From Anthoceros angustus (Eukaryota; Streptophyta; Anthocerotopsida; Anthocerotales; Anthocerotaceae), in the NCBI GenBank assembly GCA_010909165.1, contig MU008158.1:2071478-2135477 (forward strand): a stretch of 64,000 bases of DNA, read 5' to 3'. The position numbers were made by a program, and so were the translations under genes. The notes under the pieces are model-generated. The model made no database searches, was not told the DNA's origin, and was given only the letters and a program-made list of their open reading frames with translations. Within the stretch, counting starts at the first letter, position 1; each line of letters starts with the position of its first letter. Positions 34,501 through 45,911 of the stretch are shown piece by piece.

Positions 34501-35046
34501 CCAAAAAGAGGTAGGAATTGAAGGCCGAGGCGGACCGCTGGCGATCGCACCGGTTCTTTTTTCCCGATCCTTCCCAACCGCCGCCACTGTGTGTTCATTC
34601 CATCAAGGAGGGGTCTGTGTGGCCCAAGGAGGGGTCTGTGGCCCAAGGAGGGGTCCGTGCCCGTGAGGAAAGGGGAGAGAAGAAGAGAAATCAAGGGGTA
34701 GATGAGGTGAGGGAAGAGAGTGAGGGAATGAAGGGGAGTGGAAGCGTGGGAATCGCAAATTGTAAGTAGAGGGAGGTGTATAGGTGTCGCCCATAGCCCC
34801 AGGTCCGCAAGAGAGTGACAATAGACTCACAAGCGGCTGGTAGGGACCCGCCATTGGTCAACCGCCAGGTGGCCGAATCTACGTGGTGGGTTTGGGTGGA
34901 GAGGGTAGCGAGCGACGGGTAGGTCTAGAATCCATAGATTTAACACCTTGACAAACACCATTCCCTTGGGATCGAATCCTAGGACTATAACGACATAGAG
35001 GGTAAATGTGGCCTCTTGCGCCTTCGGATGCAAAACCCATTCCACA
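31565..35046 (+). repeat. 5' LTR of the Ty3/gypsy element
   Basis: 3482 bp. A TATATA at 31803-31808, about 240 bp from the left end, recurs at the same place in the other LTR and is a candidate promoter box. It differs from the 3' LTR mainly by small insertions and deletions rather than substitutions. Confidence 0.75.
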
Positions 35047-38000
35047 TTTTGCGCTGTCGGGAATGAAACCACATCAAGGTTATAGGGGACTAACCATAGC
35101 TTAGGTGTCTAGTTTTGGAGTGTATCTAGTTAGGTAGATGGATGCCACGGGTTGAGATTCGAGTCAAGTCGACGGGCCACAAGAAGCGACAACGCCAAGC
35201 ACCGGAAAGGTTAAAAAGGGTTGCAAACCGCGAGTTGAGGAGGATCCAGAAGACGACCCGCTGGGAGAAGGGAAGCAACTGTGGGACGGGGTCCGATCTT
35301 GTTGGAGCAAGATCCCCAACCTCGACTTGGACGAGGTACCACCGCCAAGGAACCCTGACCAATTCCATCCATCGACCTCTTCCAAAAGTGTGCATCGCTG
35401 GAGATCAATCGACTCGCAGAACCGTTGTTGACCAACCACGAATCAAGAACGATAGTCATGACCACCACCATGCCGGTGGTCACCACCAAGCAACCTTATC
35501 CACTGTATGGAGAGGGGGGTATGAAGACCGATGAATTTGTTGAGCGCTTTTGACATTTGCAAAACCAGAAGCGGGAGATGCTCTATGGAGTTCTTGGGGT
35601 CCGGGGGGTATAGGCGAATACCTCAAGTCACACACCTCCAAAGAACCTATGAAGAGTTAAAACCGCCCGTGAGGTTCAGGGGCTTGACGAGGGATACGTG
35701 TTGTCCAAGCTTGAAAAGCCGCAGAGGAAAAGAAGGAAACCTTGCAGCGTGGAGAGGTTTGCCCACGCGATCAAGTGGCCCTCACTCGAGTTGCAGGTGC
35801 ACGGGTTCGCTAAAGGCCCGGGTTCTAAGATGGGGAGACACGAAGGTTACAAGCGGAGAAGAATTTGGGCAAGGCTATCAAGGGCGCTTAAACTATGAGG
35901 AATCCAACCGCAAGGGAGGAGGAAGGCTAAGAAGGAGAAGAAGAAGCCTGTGATCGAAAAGAGAAGGGATCCTCATCCTCCTAAGAAAGTTCATCGTGAA
36001 GAGAGCTCCATGTAAGATTCCATGAAAGTTCCTGAGGAGGAAACGAGTGATGGAGGAAGGCCATCGATGAGGAGCGCCAAATGGAAAAAGAAAATGAAGG
36101 GTCACGGACAACAAGGACACAAGGGCAAAACAGAGGCGTATGCGAAAAAGGACGGAACAAGAGGAGGGAGGCCGAGGTAGCCAAGAAAGTAGAACAACAG
36201 GAACAAGATGGAGGAGATGGCAAAATTCGAAATTCCATCTTAATGCGAAGGAACAGAGAAGGAGAGTCACGAACCCACGAGCCAACCTCTTCGCTCAACG
36301 TGGGCAGCAGGACACTCCAAAGCTAATTGTCCGAAACAAGGGTACACCGCCGATAGAGGAGGAAGAGGAAGATGGAGGATACATTCAGTGAGGTTAACCA
36401 AAAGTGTACCCAAGACCATGTACCCTCCAACTACGAAATTCCACGAGGGGTCAGAATCAAAGGGCGGTAATAAATCCAATGGGCACTTGTGCTACAACCG
36501 CAACCTTGACACTATGCGCACAATGCCTTATCCAACTCGGCCAAGGCAATGGAGATTAAACATGTCAAGATTGCAAGCAGGGCATTTGGCTGGATCGCCA
36601 AAACACGTGAAGAGGAGGATCGCGCACCAGGAACGGAGTTCAGGCCGGTCCGCCATGCATGTTGAGGACGCTGATTATGGGTATGGGAGGATGCCGAGAA
36701 GACCCGAGGAGCTTGAGAGGATTAGACCACGAAGTGATTATTATGGGGAAGCCCGCCATGGTCAAACAAGGAGCACAAAAGCAAGGAGAAGAGAGGGAAG
36801 GAAAAGAAGAAAGGAGGTGGATACGACCACGGATCGATGAGGGAGAGCGCCAAGCGAGGGAATACAAAATTTATAACCGCGAGGTGGAATGGACCAGAAA
36901 ACACAACGAACCAATGGGGCAGGAAGATGTGAGCGATACAGAGTGTTCCAATGGAAGAGTGCAAATTCAAAAGGAATCATGAATGACATTGAAGACACTT
37001 TAAGCTACCGAATTCGAAAGGTGAAAAGATGGGTTAGGATTTCAAGACGAAGAGGTTATGGATATGATCCAAGAGGAATCGAGAAGGCCAAGGTGGTCGA
37101 GGCGGGTGTCGATTTCCACCACCTGGGAGTCCGCCACCCCAAGGGAAGCCACCAGTCATGACGAATCAACCAACGAAACTCCATGCGAGGTGCCAACTTC
37201 AAGAGGCCATCATGGACCAACATTTCATGATCACATTCGACAACTCCTCCGAGACAATCCAGATAGGCAATGATCGAGGGCATTGAAGAGGCGCAACCCA
37301 AGAAGAAGCAACGCCTAAAGACCTGACCATGGTCCAACCCTATCATTTGACCATGGGATCAAGGAACCCAGATGTCATCAAAAGGAGTACCCTCGACACG
37401 TGTAATATCATGAGAAACGCTAAAATTGGGGTTGAAATTGATATACCAAGGTTTTTTGTATATACATGTCCGTAATGGTGCCGGGGAACTGACAGGTGCT
37501 AACGATCATTGGAACCATTCCCTACTTGGATTATGTAGTCATCCAAAGAAATCGCCGGTATAGCCTAATTGGTCGAACATGGATGTACGATCGCAATGCA
37601 CGCCAAATGGGGAAGAAAGGAAGTCGATTCAAACCAGGAATGGGATCCCAAGACCAAGGAGGTAGGATTTGCCTATCGGAGTAAGGACATGCAGTGAAAC
37701 CCCAACCAAACGAAGGTACACTGGGGAAACAGGAGATAAGAAGAGGAAGATAGGTTCCCGCACACATCTCACGAGGAGCAGGATTATCGCAGATATCCCA
37801 TACAATCAACCAGGTTACGGGTAACCATGGATCGCCGGAACTGGGGCGAAGGAGGGAACAGCAGGCAAACCGGATAAGGAGGAAGCGGTTACGCTTCACG
37901 CCGGAGGATTTGTTTAGAGGGGCATGAGAAGAGGAACCGCGGAGCCGAAGAAGGATCGTAGCACCGCACTGGTGGAGCGCGAGTGCGATGAAGTTAAGGA

Positions 38001-40508
38001 TGTTGAGGTTCTTCCGTGGAAAGGTGCTCAAATTCTCAAGAACAATGGATGCCGTGGAGGAAGGATGAAGCAACCGCTGCGTAATTCATCGGTCTTCGAC
38101 ATGAAGGGATCCCCAAAGAATGGAACATAGGATTGACTGGAACCGTGAGCAATCCCAGAAGGATTCCGCAAGTTAAGCAACCAAGTACTCAAGGTAAGGA
38201 TCGCTTGAGATGTCTCAAGGCGGATGTGATCTATCCTATAGTCAATACCGAATGGGTGGCTCCAATAGTGGTAGTACCTAAGAGGCAAACGGCCCGCCAG
38301 ATCGGAGGTTGAATAAGGTCACCAAGAAGGATCCGCTCTTCATCGATAATATCCTAGATCCGTCGCAGTGTGATGGCGATTCATTCTTAGATGGGTACTG
38401 GTATAATCACCGCACCTTAGGGAGAGCGACCTCACCGCTTTACAACCGACGACATACCGCTAAGCGACATTTGACCAGAGCCTTCTTTGCGAACCATTGT
38501 CAAGATTTCAAGGACTTTAGGGACTTTATGGAAGTTTTCGACGACACAGATCGCTAAGGACCATCCGTCGCACCTCCGAAGTGCCGAGTGGCAACCACGC
38601 AATTATGCCTCGCATCCGTAAAAGTGCTACTGCATGTCGAGGGAATTCGCTGGGCATCGAATTTCAAGCCGAGGTATAGAAGTAGATCCGACAAGGTAAA
38701 GGTCATCGCCACCCTTAGAGCACCTTCAACGCTAAAGGAACTCCGGGTTCCCGGAATGGTCGGTATTATAGACGCTTCCACCGCCGCGGCGCCCCACTAA
38801 CGAGCTTGTTAAGGAAGGATCAAGAGTGGGAATGGACGATGGAACGAGAAGCATTCCAGACCGCAGACGACATCGCTACCCACGCTAAGAGGCCGGATCG
38901 AGTAAGAAGTTCCACGTTTTCGCTGATGTTTCAAAGATTTGCAATTGGGTCCTTAGCCGGATGAGAAGAAGAAGGATTTTCCGATCTACTATGCCGAGAC
39001 AACTAACGGACGCGAACGAAAGTATACCACCACGGAGCGCCAAGCATCGGGAATGGTTTACTGGTCGAAATTCGACACTACCTCCTCGTATGAATTTGTG
39101 TTCCATGTTGACCACTTTGCCTTGAAACACCTTGTGAATAAACCCCGACCTTTCGGACGAGCAGCGCTGGATCACCGCCTGGAGTTTACTTCACAAGAGA
39201 AACGAGAGGGTAGGAAGCATATCAATGCCGACTTCATATCTCGATTAAACAGGAAGGTGGAAAAACCAGAAGATGATTTTCCGCGAGACATTGCGTCGAA
39301 AGCAAACCAAAGCGAAGCCGCTCAAGGAAGGTGGAGCCATCGATTGAGAAGGGAGGAGAGGTTCAAGACCAACATATCGAGATATGATTATCTTGGCACG
39401 GCCAAATTCCTCCACATCTTCCAAGACAAAAAGCGTCATTCACTACTCAAGACCACAACGGCACAATATGAACTTATACCGAGTAGGTCCCGGACGGTGG
39501 AGCGTTATGGGTACGCAAGCGGTAAGTCGAGCTCATTACACGAAGAAGAAGGGAGGCCATTATGCCGCATGTCACTTGCAGGTGAAAATTTTGAGGCGGC
39601 TATTGGTGGCCTACCATGTACAAGGATGCCAAGGAGTTCGTGAAGCGCCTACGTCAAAGGGTCGGCAAGCCAACGAACAACCCAATGGCCCCTTGTCCCC
39701 ATACTTGCACCGCACCATTCGAGAAATGGGGATCGATTTTGTCGGGCCCATCCACCCAAAACCAAGACCGCCAAAACCACATCTCGTCAGACATCAGACA
39801 CGGATGGTGGAGAAGCGCACGGTAGATTCGCAACGGGTGGCCGATTCTCGAGCAAATCATCACTAGATATGGCTGCCCATTGAGCCGGTCGCTGATGAGG
39901 AACACATTTCAATCGTGTAATCTAACATGACCCCACTTCAATGTCGATCATGTGACCACTCCCTTTATAACCCAAAAGCCAATGGGTCACAAAGGCAAAC
40001 GGCTTGTTGTGCAAGATCACCAACTCACCGCCTATGCATATGATCGATATGAAATCGACTGCACTTTGGGCATACCGACTGCTGAAAAGGTGACAACGCA
40101 GACCTAGATATCTTACATATGGACATCACCATGCCAATAGAGTTCAAGTTCCCACCTCGAGAATAGAACCAAGTCGAATGCCGGAGGAAAGCCAATTGGA
40201 AAGGTTGGTGATTTCAGACGACACACGAGACAGAGAACAAGCCTCCAAGTTATGCGGGATGTCCAGAAGGAAGGAAGGAGGATAAGAGATCAAGCGCCAA
40301 GAGTATGTTCCCGGGATCCGCTTTACTATATGATAACCGATACATGCATTTTCCGTAAATTACATTTAAGGTGGATGGGACCCTAGTTTTGAGGTTTTCG
40401 ACAACGGATCAATTCAACCGCAAGAATGGATCGCCCCGCCAACTAGAGTCAACGGTCAGTTAAAATATTAATAAGTTGGCGAGGACGCCAACAAATGAGA
40501 AGGGAGTA
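35047..40508 (+). pseudogene. Gag-pol remnant of the Ty3/gypsy element
   Basis: No long frame survives, but pieces in different frames line up with plant Ty3/gypsy polyprotein. A zinc-knuckle-like Cys/His piece lies near 36.47 kb. RT entry 'DVIYPIVNTEWVAPIVVVPK' is at about 38.23 kb, followed by 'LNKVTKKDPLFIDNIL', a 'FLDGYWYN' piece and 'GIRWASNF' to about 38.76 kb. RNase H-like 'YTTTERQ' and 'FVFHVDHFALKHLVNKP' lie at 39.0-39.2 kb, and 'ADFISRL' at 39.23 kb. Integrase pieces 'RVGKPTNNPMAPC' and 'FEKWG...VGP' lie at 39.65-39.75 kb. Gag should lie in 35.1-36.5 kb but is not clearly recognisable. The conserved stretches are shortened by many small gaps. Confidence 0.72.
40493..40508 (+). other. 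Candidate polypurine tract
   Basis: A purine-rich stretch (AAATGAGAAGGGAGTA) directly precedes the 3' LTR, the expected site of plus-strand priming in LTR retrotransposons. Confidence 0.6.
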
Positions 40509-43500
40509 TGGAAGACCACATATACCAGCCCTCAAGTGTGGGATGAACGATTTTTTTGTTTTGAGTGTTAGAATAGCAGAGTGCTTTGAGAATCGCCCGG
40601 TAAGGTCTTTTATAGAATGGTCCTTGGCCCTTGGGATAATAATTTGTTTTTTGAACCTTAGGTTTTCGAATGATAGGTAGGTAGATAGAGTCCTTGGGTT
40701 TTGGTGATTTTAGAAATAAAAAGTGTCTATATAGGATGCTCTACACTGCCACGGGCGTCAAGGGGAGGTAGGCTAGTTCCACCACTGGCCGGGACGCATG
40801 CACTGGGGAGTTTACAACCCTAGTGGCGCGACCGGGCCGGAGAATCGAGAGCACACCCAAAGACCGCGAGGTCGCAAATTCCGTGAGGAGCCGCAGAGCG
40901 GGCGATGCAACGCGCCGCGAGCCTGCCTGCTGCAGGGGACGACGAAGGCTGCCGGGCGAGGCCAAGGAAAAGAGAACCAGAAGTAGCGGCGGGAGACGCG
41001 AGGCAAGAGCGCAAGAACGAGAGGGACGCGCGAGGGTGGTGCCCCTTCTCACCAGGGGGAGTTTGCTTTTGGAAGAAGAGAGATGGCGCCGAGCGCCGAA
41101 ATTTCACTCACGCAAAGGCCCAACCATAAGTGGAAGGTGAGAGCTGCGGTGAGCCGGGTCTGGAATTTATGGAGATGACGACAGATTGGTGCAAGAGTGC
41201 GTGCAATTGAGAACCAAGTTGCAAGAGGGAGACGCGAGGAAGAGGCCGCAAAACTGGATTTGGGACTCTTTCGAGCAGAGGGCGAGAAGCATCGAGGATG
41301 GAAGCTTGGTAATCAATTTCAGAAAGAAGACCTTGAGAGCCGCAGCCGCGCATGAAGCCCGGGAAGTGAGAGGAATAATGGATGGGTGACTCGCTAACAA
41401 ATGTGGTGGATTAGCCAAATGGATTTTGTGTTTCCGCAACCCAAGTTGGATCATATGGCGGATCACTTGGTTTCTTCACGAGGTGGTTAAGGTACACAAA
41501 TCGATTGGGGCGGATGATCTTGAAAGAGCCTGTGGAGAGGGCTAATTTCCCTTCCTCCCTCCTTGATTTCACCTTTTCTAATTCATGTTCGATTCGTGTC
41601 TAACGGAGTTGAAGTCGGTCCGCCTCAGCCGGAAACCGGCGTGGAACTCAGAGGAGGAGGAGGAAGGAAGATTCGGAAGGATTCCAGTAGCAATGCGCCC
41701 TAGAAGATCTAAGAGGTGGGAGGTTTCAAGGGCAAGAAGCGAGGGCCGGCCGAACGGGTCTGAAGAAGGGAAGGAGCAGCAGAAGAGGAACCCACATACA
41801 CCTAGGGTCACCAGTCAAATCGGCAGCAGAACGCGAGTGAAGGAGGAGAAAATAAAGGGAAACGACAAGTTGTGCCCCTGTGCAGGAGTCGCCGCTAGGG
41901 AGATTGGAGCGGATGAGGAGGCAAACCAACCCCTAGAAGAAGAGGGTTAGTTAATAGCCAAGTCCGCGAGCTAACATTTTGGCGATTTCACAACACATCA
42001 AGTGGAGGCAGACACGAAGTAGAATTGTTGTGGAATGGGCAAGGGACAGCCCAATTGGGAATCAGTTGACTTCGCCATGGCTCGACGCAGCAGTGATCTC
42101 CTCGATCACCCATGGCTCTCACCGGCCGAGTGCAAGGCCAGGAAAAGTTGCTCAAGGAGAAGTTGGAGCCCGGAAGGCGAACAAGGTGGCAGGAGCGCAG
42201 ACGGAATGCGAGGCTATGCAAGGCACAGGAGCAAAGGCCATGTCCACCCAACAGAGGCCTTAGTAATCAGTCAAGGGGCGATGCCACAATCGAAGAGCTT
42301 CAAGATGAGGTCTCGCGAGCCTGTGAACAATGGAAACAATGGCGCCGAGAAATTCAAGAAGTCATGAGACAAGCGAGAGAGATGAAGCTAGGCCGGTCAA
42401 GAGAGAGGTGGCCAAACCAAGAAGGGCAGAGCACAAGAACCGCAGAGTCAAGCCACCACCGGGGGGAAACTACCACCACGGTGGCTAAACCGCCACCGTC
42501 ATGAAGGAGGAACCGAGGTGGGGAAGTCACCCAAGAGCGCCGCAGTGGAGGATGATCCCGAGAATCAAGGCAGCCCAGTGATTGTCCACGGGAGGAGAGG
42601 GTAAGAACCTCCGAGCAAGAGCGACAGTGCTACGGCCCGGATGAGGATGCTCATGTCCTCGGCCGCCGCATGGTGAGCGGTGCTCACCTTGTATGTGGTT
42701 GTTGGGACAGAGGGGCGTAAACCATTGGTCAGACATCTTGACCGCCACGCGCTACTGCTGGTTCTTCCGAGGAGCGGGGCCTACCCCAAGTGGTGATCGA
42801 GGAAATGAGCGGCAAGCTGTGGCGTGGAGGGAGGAGCACTGGTGGCTGTCCAAATGAGGAGCGGAATAATGCCATAGGGCCTATAGACAACGACGCCTGG
42901 AAGGCGCCAAGAAACTGCAGCAAGGAGAGGAGGTGGAGGTTGGGGAGAATCGCCGGATCGCAGGCGCAAGGTGAGAGCGAGAGTCCCCAGGCCGGGGCTA
43001 GGCAAAGAATCATGACGCGCAGCGATTTTAGAGCGCATCATAGGCCGAGGCTTTTGGGTAGGGATAGGATGTTTTGAGGACCCACCGTAGTTTCGAATTG
43101 GTAGGAGCGCCGTGGTAGTGGGCCAATTTTAGACCCAGAGAAGTGAGGACCACAACAATGTATAAGAGACCCTTGAGAGTCTCCCAATGCATTTCGTGTG
43201 AACTTCCGTTGAAGCTATGCGCGAGGTTGATTGGAGACGCCCGATCAAGATCAAACTGCTCGATGCACCGCCTTCACCACAAGAAGGCCGGAAGATCCTC
43301 GGATGGTCGAGAGCGAGTGGCCAAGCTCCACGCCTGGGTGAAAGGCGCGCCACGAAAAGAGGTAGGAATTGCCTGAAGGCCGAGGCGAACTGAAGGCGCG
43401 CCCAAGCACCCACCGGGTTTTCCCGATCCTTCCCAACCGCCGCCACGTGTGTTCATTCCACCAAGGAGGGGTCTGTGGCCCAAGGAGGGGTCTGGTGGCC

Positions 43501-43953
43501 CAAGGAGGGGTCTCTGCGGAGGTGAGGGAGAGTTCATTAAGAGAAAGGTTCCTAAGGGGTAGATGAGTGCGCTACTGAGGGATTGTGAGAGTGTGTGAGG
43601 GAAATCGAAATGCGTGGAGGAGGGAAGGCGGAATCGCAAATTCCTAGAGGTAGAGGGAGGTGTATAGGTGTCCGTATGCCCATAGCCCCAAGGTCCGCGC
43701 GAGAGAGGAAATAGACCGCGGCGGCGGATTGTAGGGACCCGCCACGGGTCAACCGCCACCTGGTGGCCGAATCTACCATGGTGGGTTTGGGTAAGGGGAG
43801 AGGTGGGTAGTGAGCGACGGGTAGGTCTAGAATCCATAGATTTAGAACACCTTGACACAAAACTATTCCCTTGGGATCGAATCCTAGGACTATAACGACA
43901 TAGAGGGTAAATGTGGCCTCTTTGCGTCTTCGGATGCAAAAACCCATTCCACA
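40509..43953 (+). repeat. 3' LTR of the Ty3/gypsy element
   Basis: 3445 bp, matching the 5' LTR along its whole length with many small indels. TATATA lies at 40728-40733. Its last 757 bp are also the start of the tandem-duplicated unit. Confidence 0.75.
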
Positions 43954-45911
43954 ACCGGCGAGAATCTTTGCCGGGCACGACTACTTTCCTGACTTGGTGG
44001 AGATCGCAGGTAGAGGCTCCTCTGGATGTGAGTGCGGCGCCTTGTATGAACTCTTCTAGGAACATCGCGAGGGAAAGTGGGGTGGTGCGTTTCCACAGCT
44101 AATCGCTGCAAAGACGCAACGAGGCATGGAAGGGGTTCTTCCCACGGAGGCGGAGACGGTGGACGCTGGGGCCAACCCCGATGTCGACAAAGATTGGCAG
44201 GTGCATGGCGTGCACCTCCGCGTAACCCCATATTCCTCAACTGCTGCGTAGTTCCGAGGCGAGGGACAAATCCCGGGGCCCTGTGGACATAGTACCACAT
44301 CAAGAGAAGGGCAAGTCGATCTCGCTGGGATGAGCGAATCCTTCGCGGGTGAGGCGCGGCGTGAAATGCCGATGCTAACTTTGTGCAGTTTCATTCTAAC
44401 CCGCAGCCTTTGAGTGCTGTGCACGCTTTACACCTCGTACATGGTCCTCGCGACCATAGCCCGTGTCATGCCCGATGACCATAGCCACTATTGCATGCCC
44501 TGGAGCCGTGGACTGAGTACAAGGTGTGGCAAGATGCGCCGGATCAACTCATGAAAAGCCTTCAAGGCGACATGAAAGCCTGCTACCCGTAGTTGATGGT
44601 TGTCTTATCTCAAGAAGGCATTGTGCGCGCATCACAACATGTGGTAATCAAGGAGGCGGTTGCTCTATCATTGCTGGGACCCGAGTTTTTCCCAGATTTT
44701 GCGGCTTCGACCGGGACCACATTAGGAGGTGAGCATGGTGTGAAAGGCTAACCGAGGAGCCTTTTTAAAAGTGCTTGCATATTGAGGCCTTGCTGGGGAC
44801 GGATTCAAAGCAGTGGTGTACGCTTGGGATGAGGGCGGCCGCCACCGTAGAACACGTTCCCTTGAGGTGGTGAGTTTTTCTCCATCAAGGGTGTAGGCGG
44901 ATGACTTTATCAATGCAACGACTTTTGAGGCTCGTGCATGGCGGAGGCAGCATGTTCGTCATGTATGGTGTGAGGTTTTTGTTAATAGAGAAAACTGTGA
45001 CACCTTTCATAAATCGCATCACAGGTTTTTGGGCGACGGGCGCCAATTGTGGTGTTCAAGTGCCATTGATGACGGGCAGCCCCCATGGCAATGACGCAGT
45101 TAAGACATTGCTACTTCCCTTGAAATACTGGCATACACTATGTGTGCGAGGGTGTTGATCGCCATATCTCACAATACGGTATGGCATGGTTTCAGCCTAG
45201 TTTCCAACGATTGTAGAGGTAAGGGTATGGTGGACGGTGATGGGTTATTGGGTGTGTGTGCACTTCCATTTTTCAAAATGCACCGCCTTGGAAATTTCAT
45301 TGAGGCACGATTAATATCACGATTTGATTCAATGCTCCGCTTGGTAGAGGGTGTCGGGCGTTGTTTGTGCGCACCACGAGCGAATTAATACCCTCCGTTA
45401 CCGACTAGGACAACATAACGTCAGATCCACCGGTTTAATGTCCGGAAGGAGGAGCAATCAAAAACGCTGGAAGGCAGGTATTTCTGGGCGGCGCATAATG
45501 TACCTCGGGTCGCCCAAACCGCACGATGCTAGACCTATGCATTTTACAGGTGGTGAGGGAAATCCATACGCGGCGGTGGGCGTAGACTCATCCATGCATT
45601 TACGGTGACGTGGTGCCGGGAACCATGGCTAGGCATCGCTGACCACGCCCCGCTGGTTGCCGACGACGCCAAGGGGGACACATCGACGTCCGATATTGCT
45701 CGTGCACGCCAGAAAAGGCCACTCAATCACATCATAAGGTGGACTACCTGATCTCCCGGGTAGGGAATGAGTTAGGTTGTTTTTCGTAGGTAGGAGTGCA
45801 AAATAAGGTGGAAAGGAAGAAATAAGTCTCGAACCACCCCACTATACTCCTACCGCACCGAGTAAGGACCCCGAGTAGGTGGAAGGGACTCGCACACCAG
45901 AGGAGGACCGG
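43954..45911. repeat. Segment X, copy 1 (unclassified repeat)
   Basis: It matches 51441-53448 with numerous small indels. No protein domain is recognised on either strand. It follows the 3' LTR end in both copies of the tandem duplication, so it is flank of that insertion or part of another element. Confidence 0.6.

Larger units (their letters stand above)
31565..43953 (+). mobile_element. Ty3/gypsy LTR retrotransposon, degenerate, ~12.4 kb
   Basis: Two direct repeats of about 3.45 kb (31565-35046, 40509-43953) both begin TGGAAGACCACATATA and end CCCATTCCACA, that is TG...CA. A purine-rich tract (40493-40508) abuts the right repeat, as a polypurine tract should. The internal region carries Ty3/gypsy pol remnants in plus-strand order RT, RNase H, integrase. 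A matching 5-bp target duplication was not found (CAAGG left, ACCGG right), which may reflect later rearrangement: the 3' LTR end is also duplicated at 50670-51440. The coding region is broken by many indels. Confidence 0.78.

Noticed and set aside
35047-35080. Primer-binding site after the 5' LTR
   Set aside because: The sequence there (starting TTTTGCGCTG) does not resemble the complement of a tRNA 3' end that I can name.
43954-43958. Target-site duplication of the Ty3/gypsy element
   Set aside because: The five bases after the right LTR do not match those before the left LTR, so I do not claim one.
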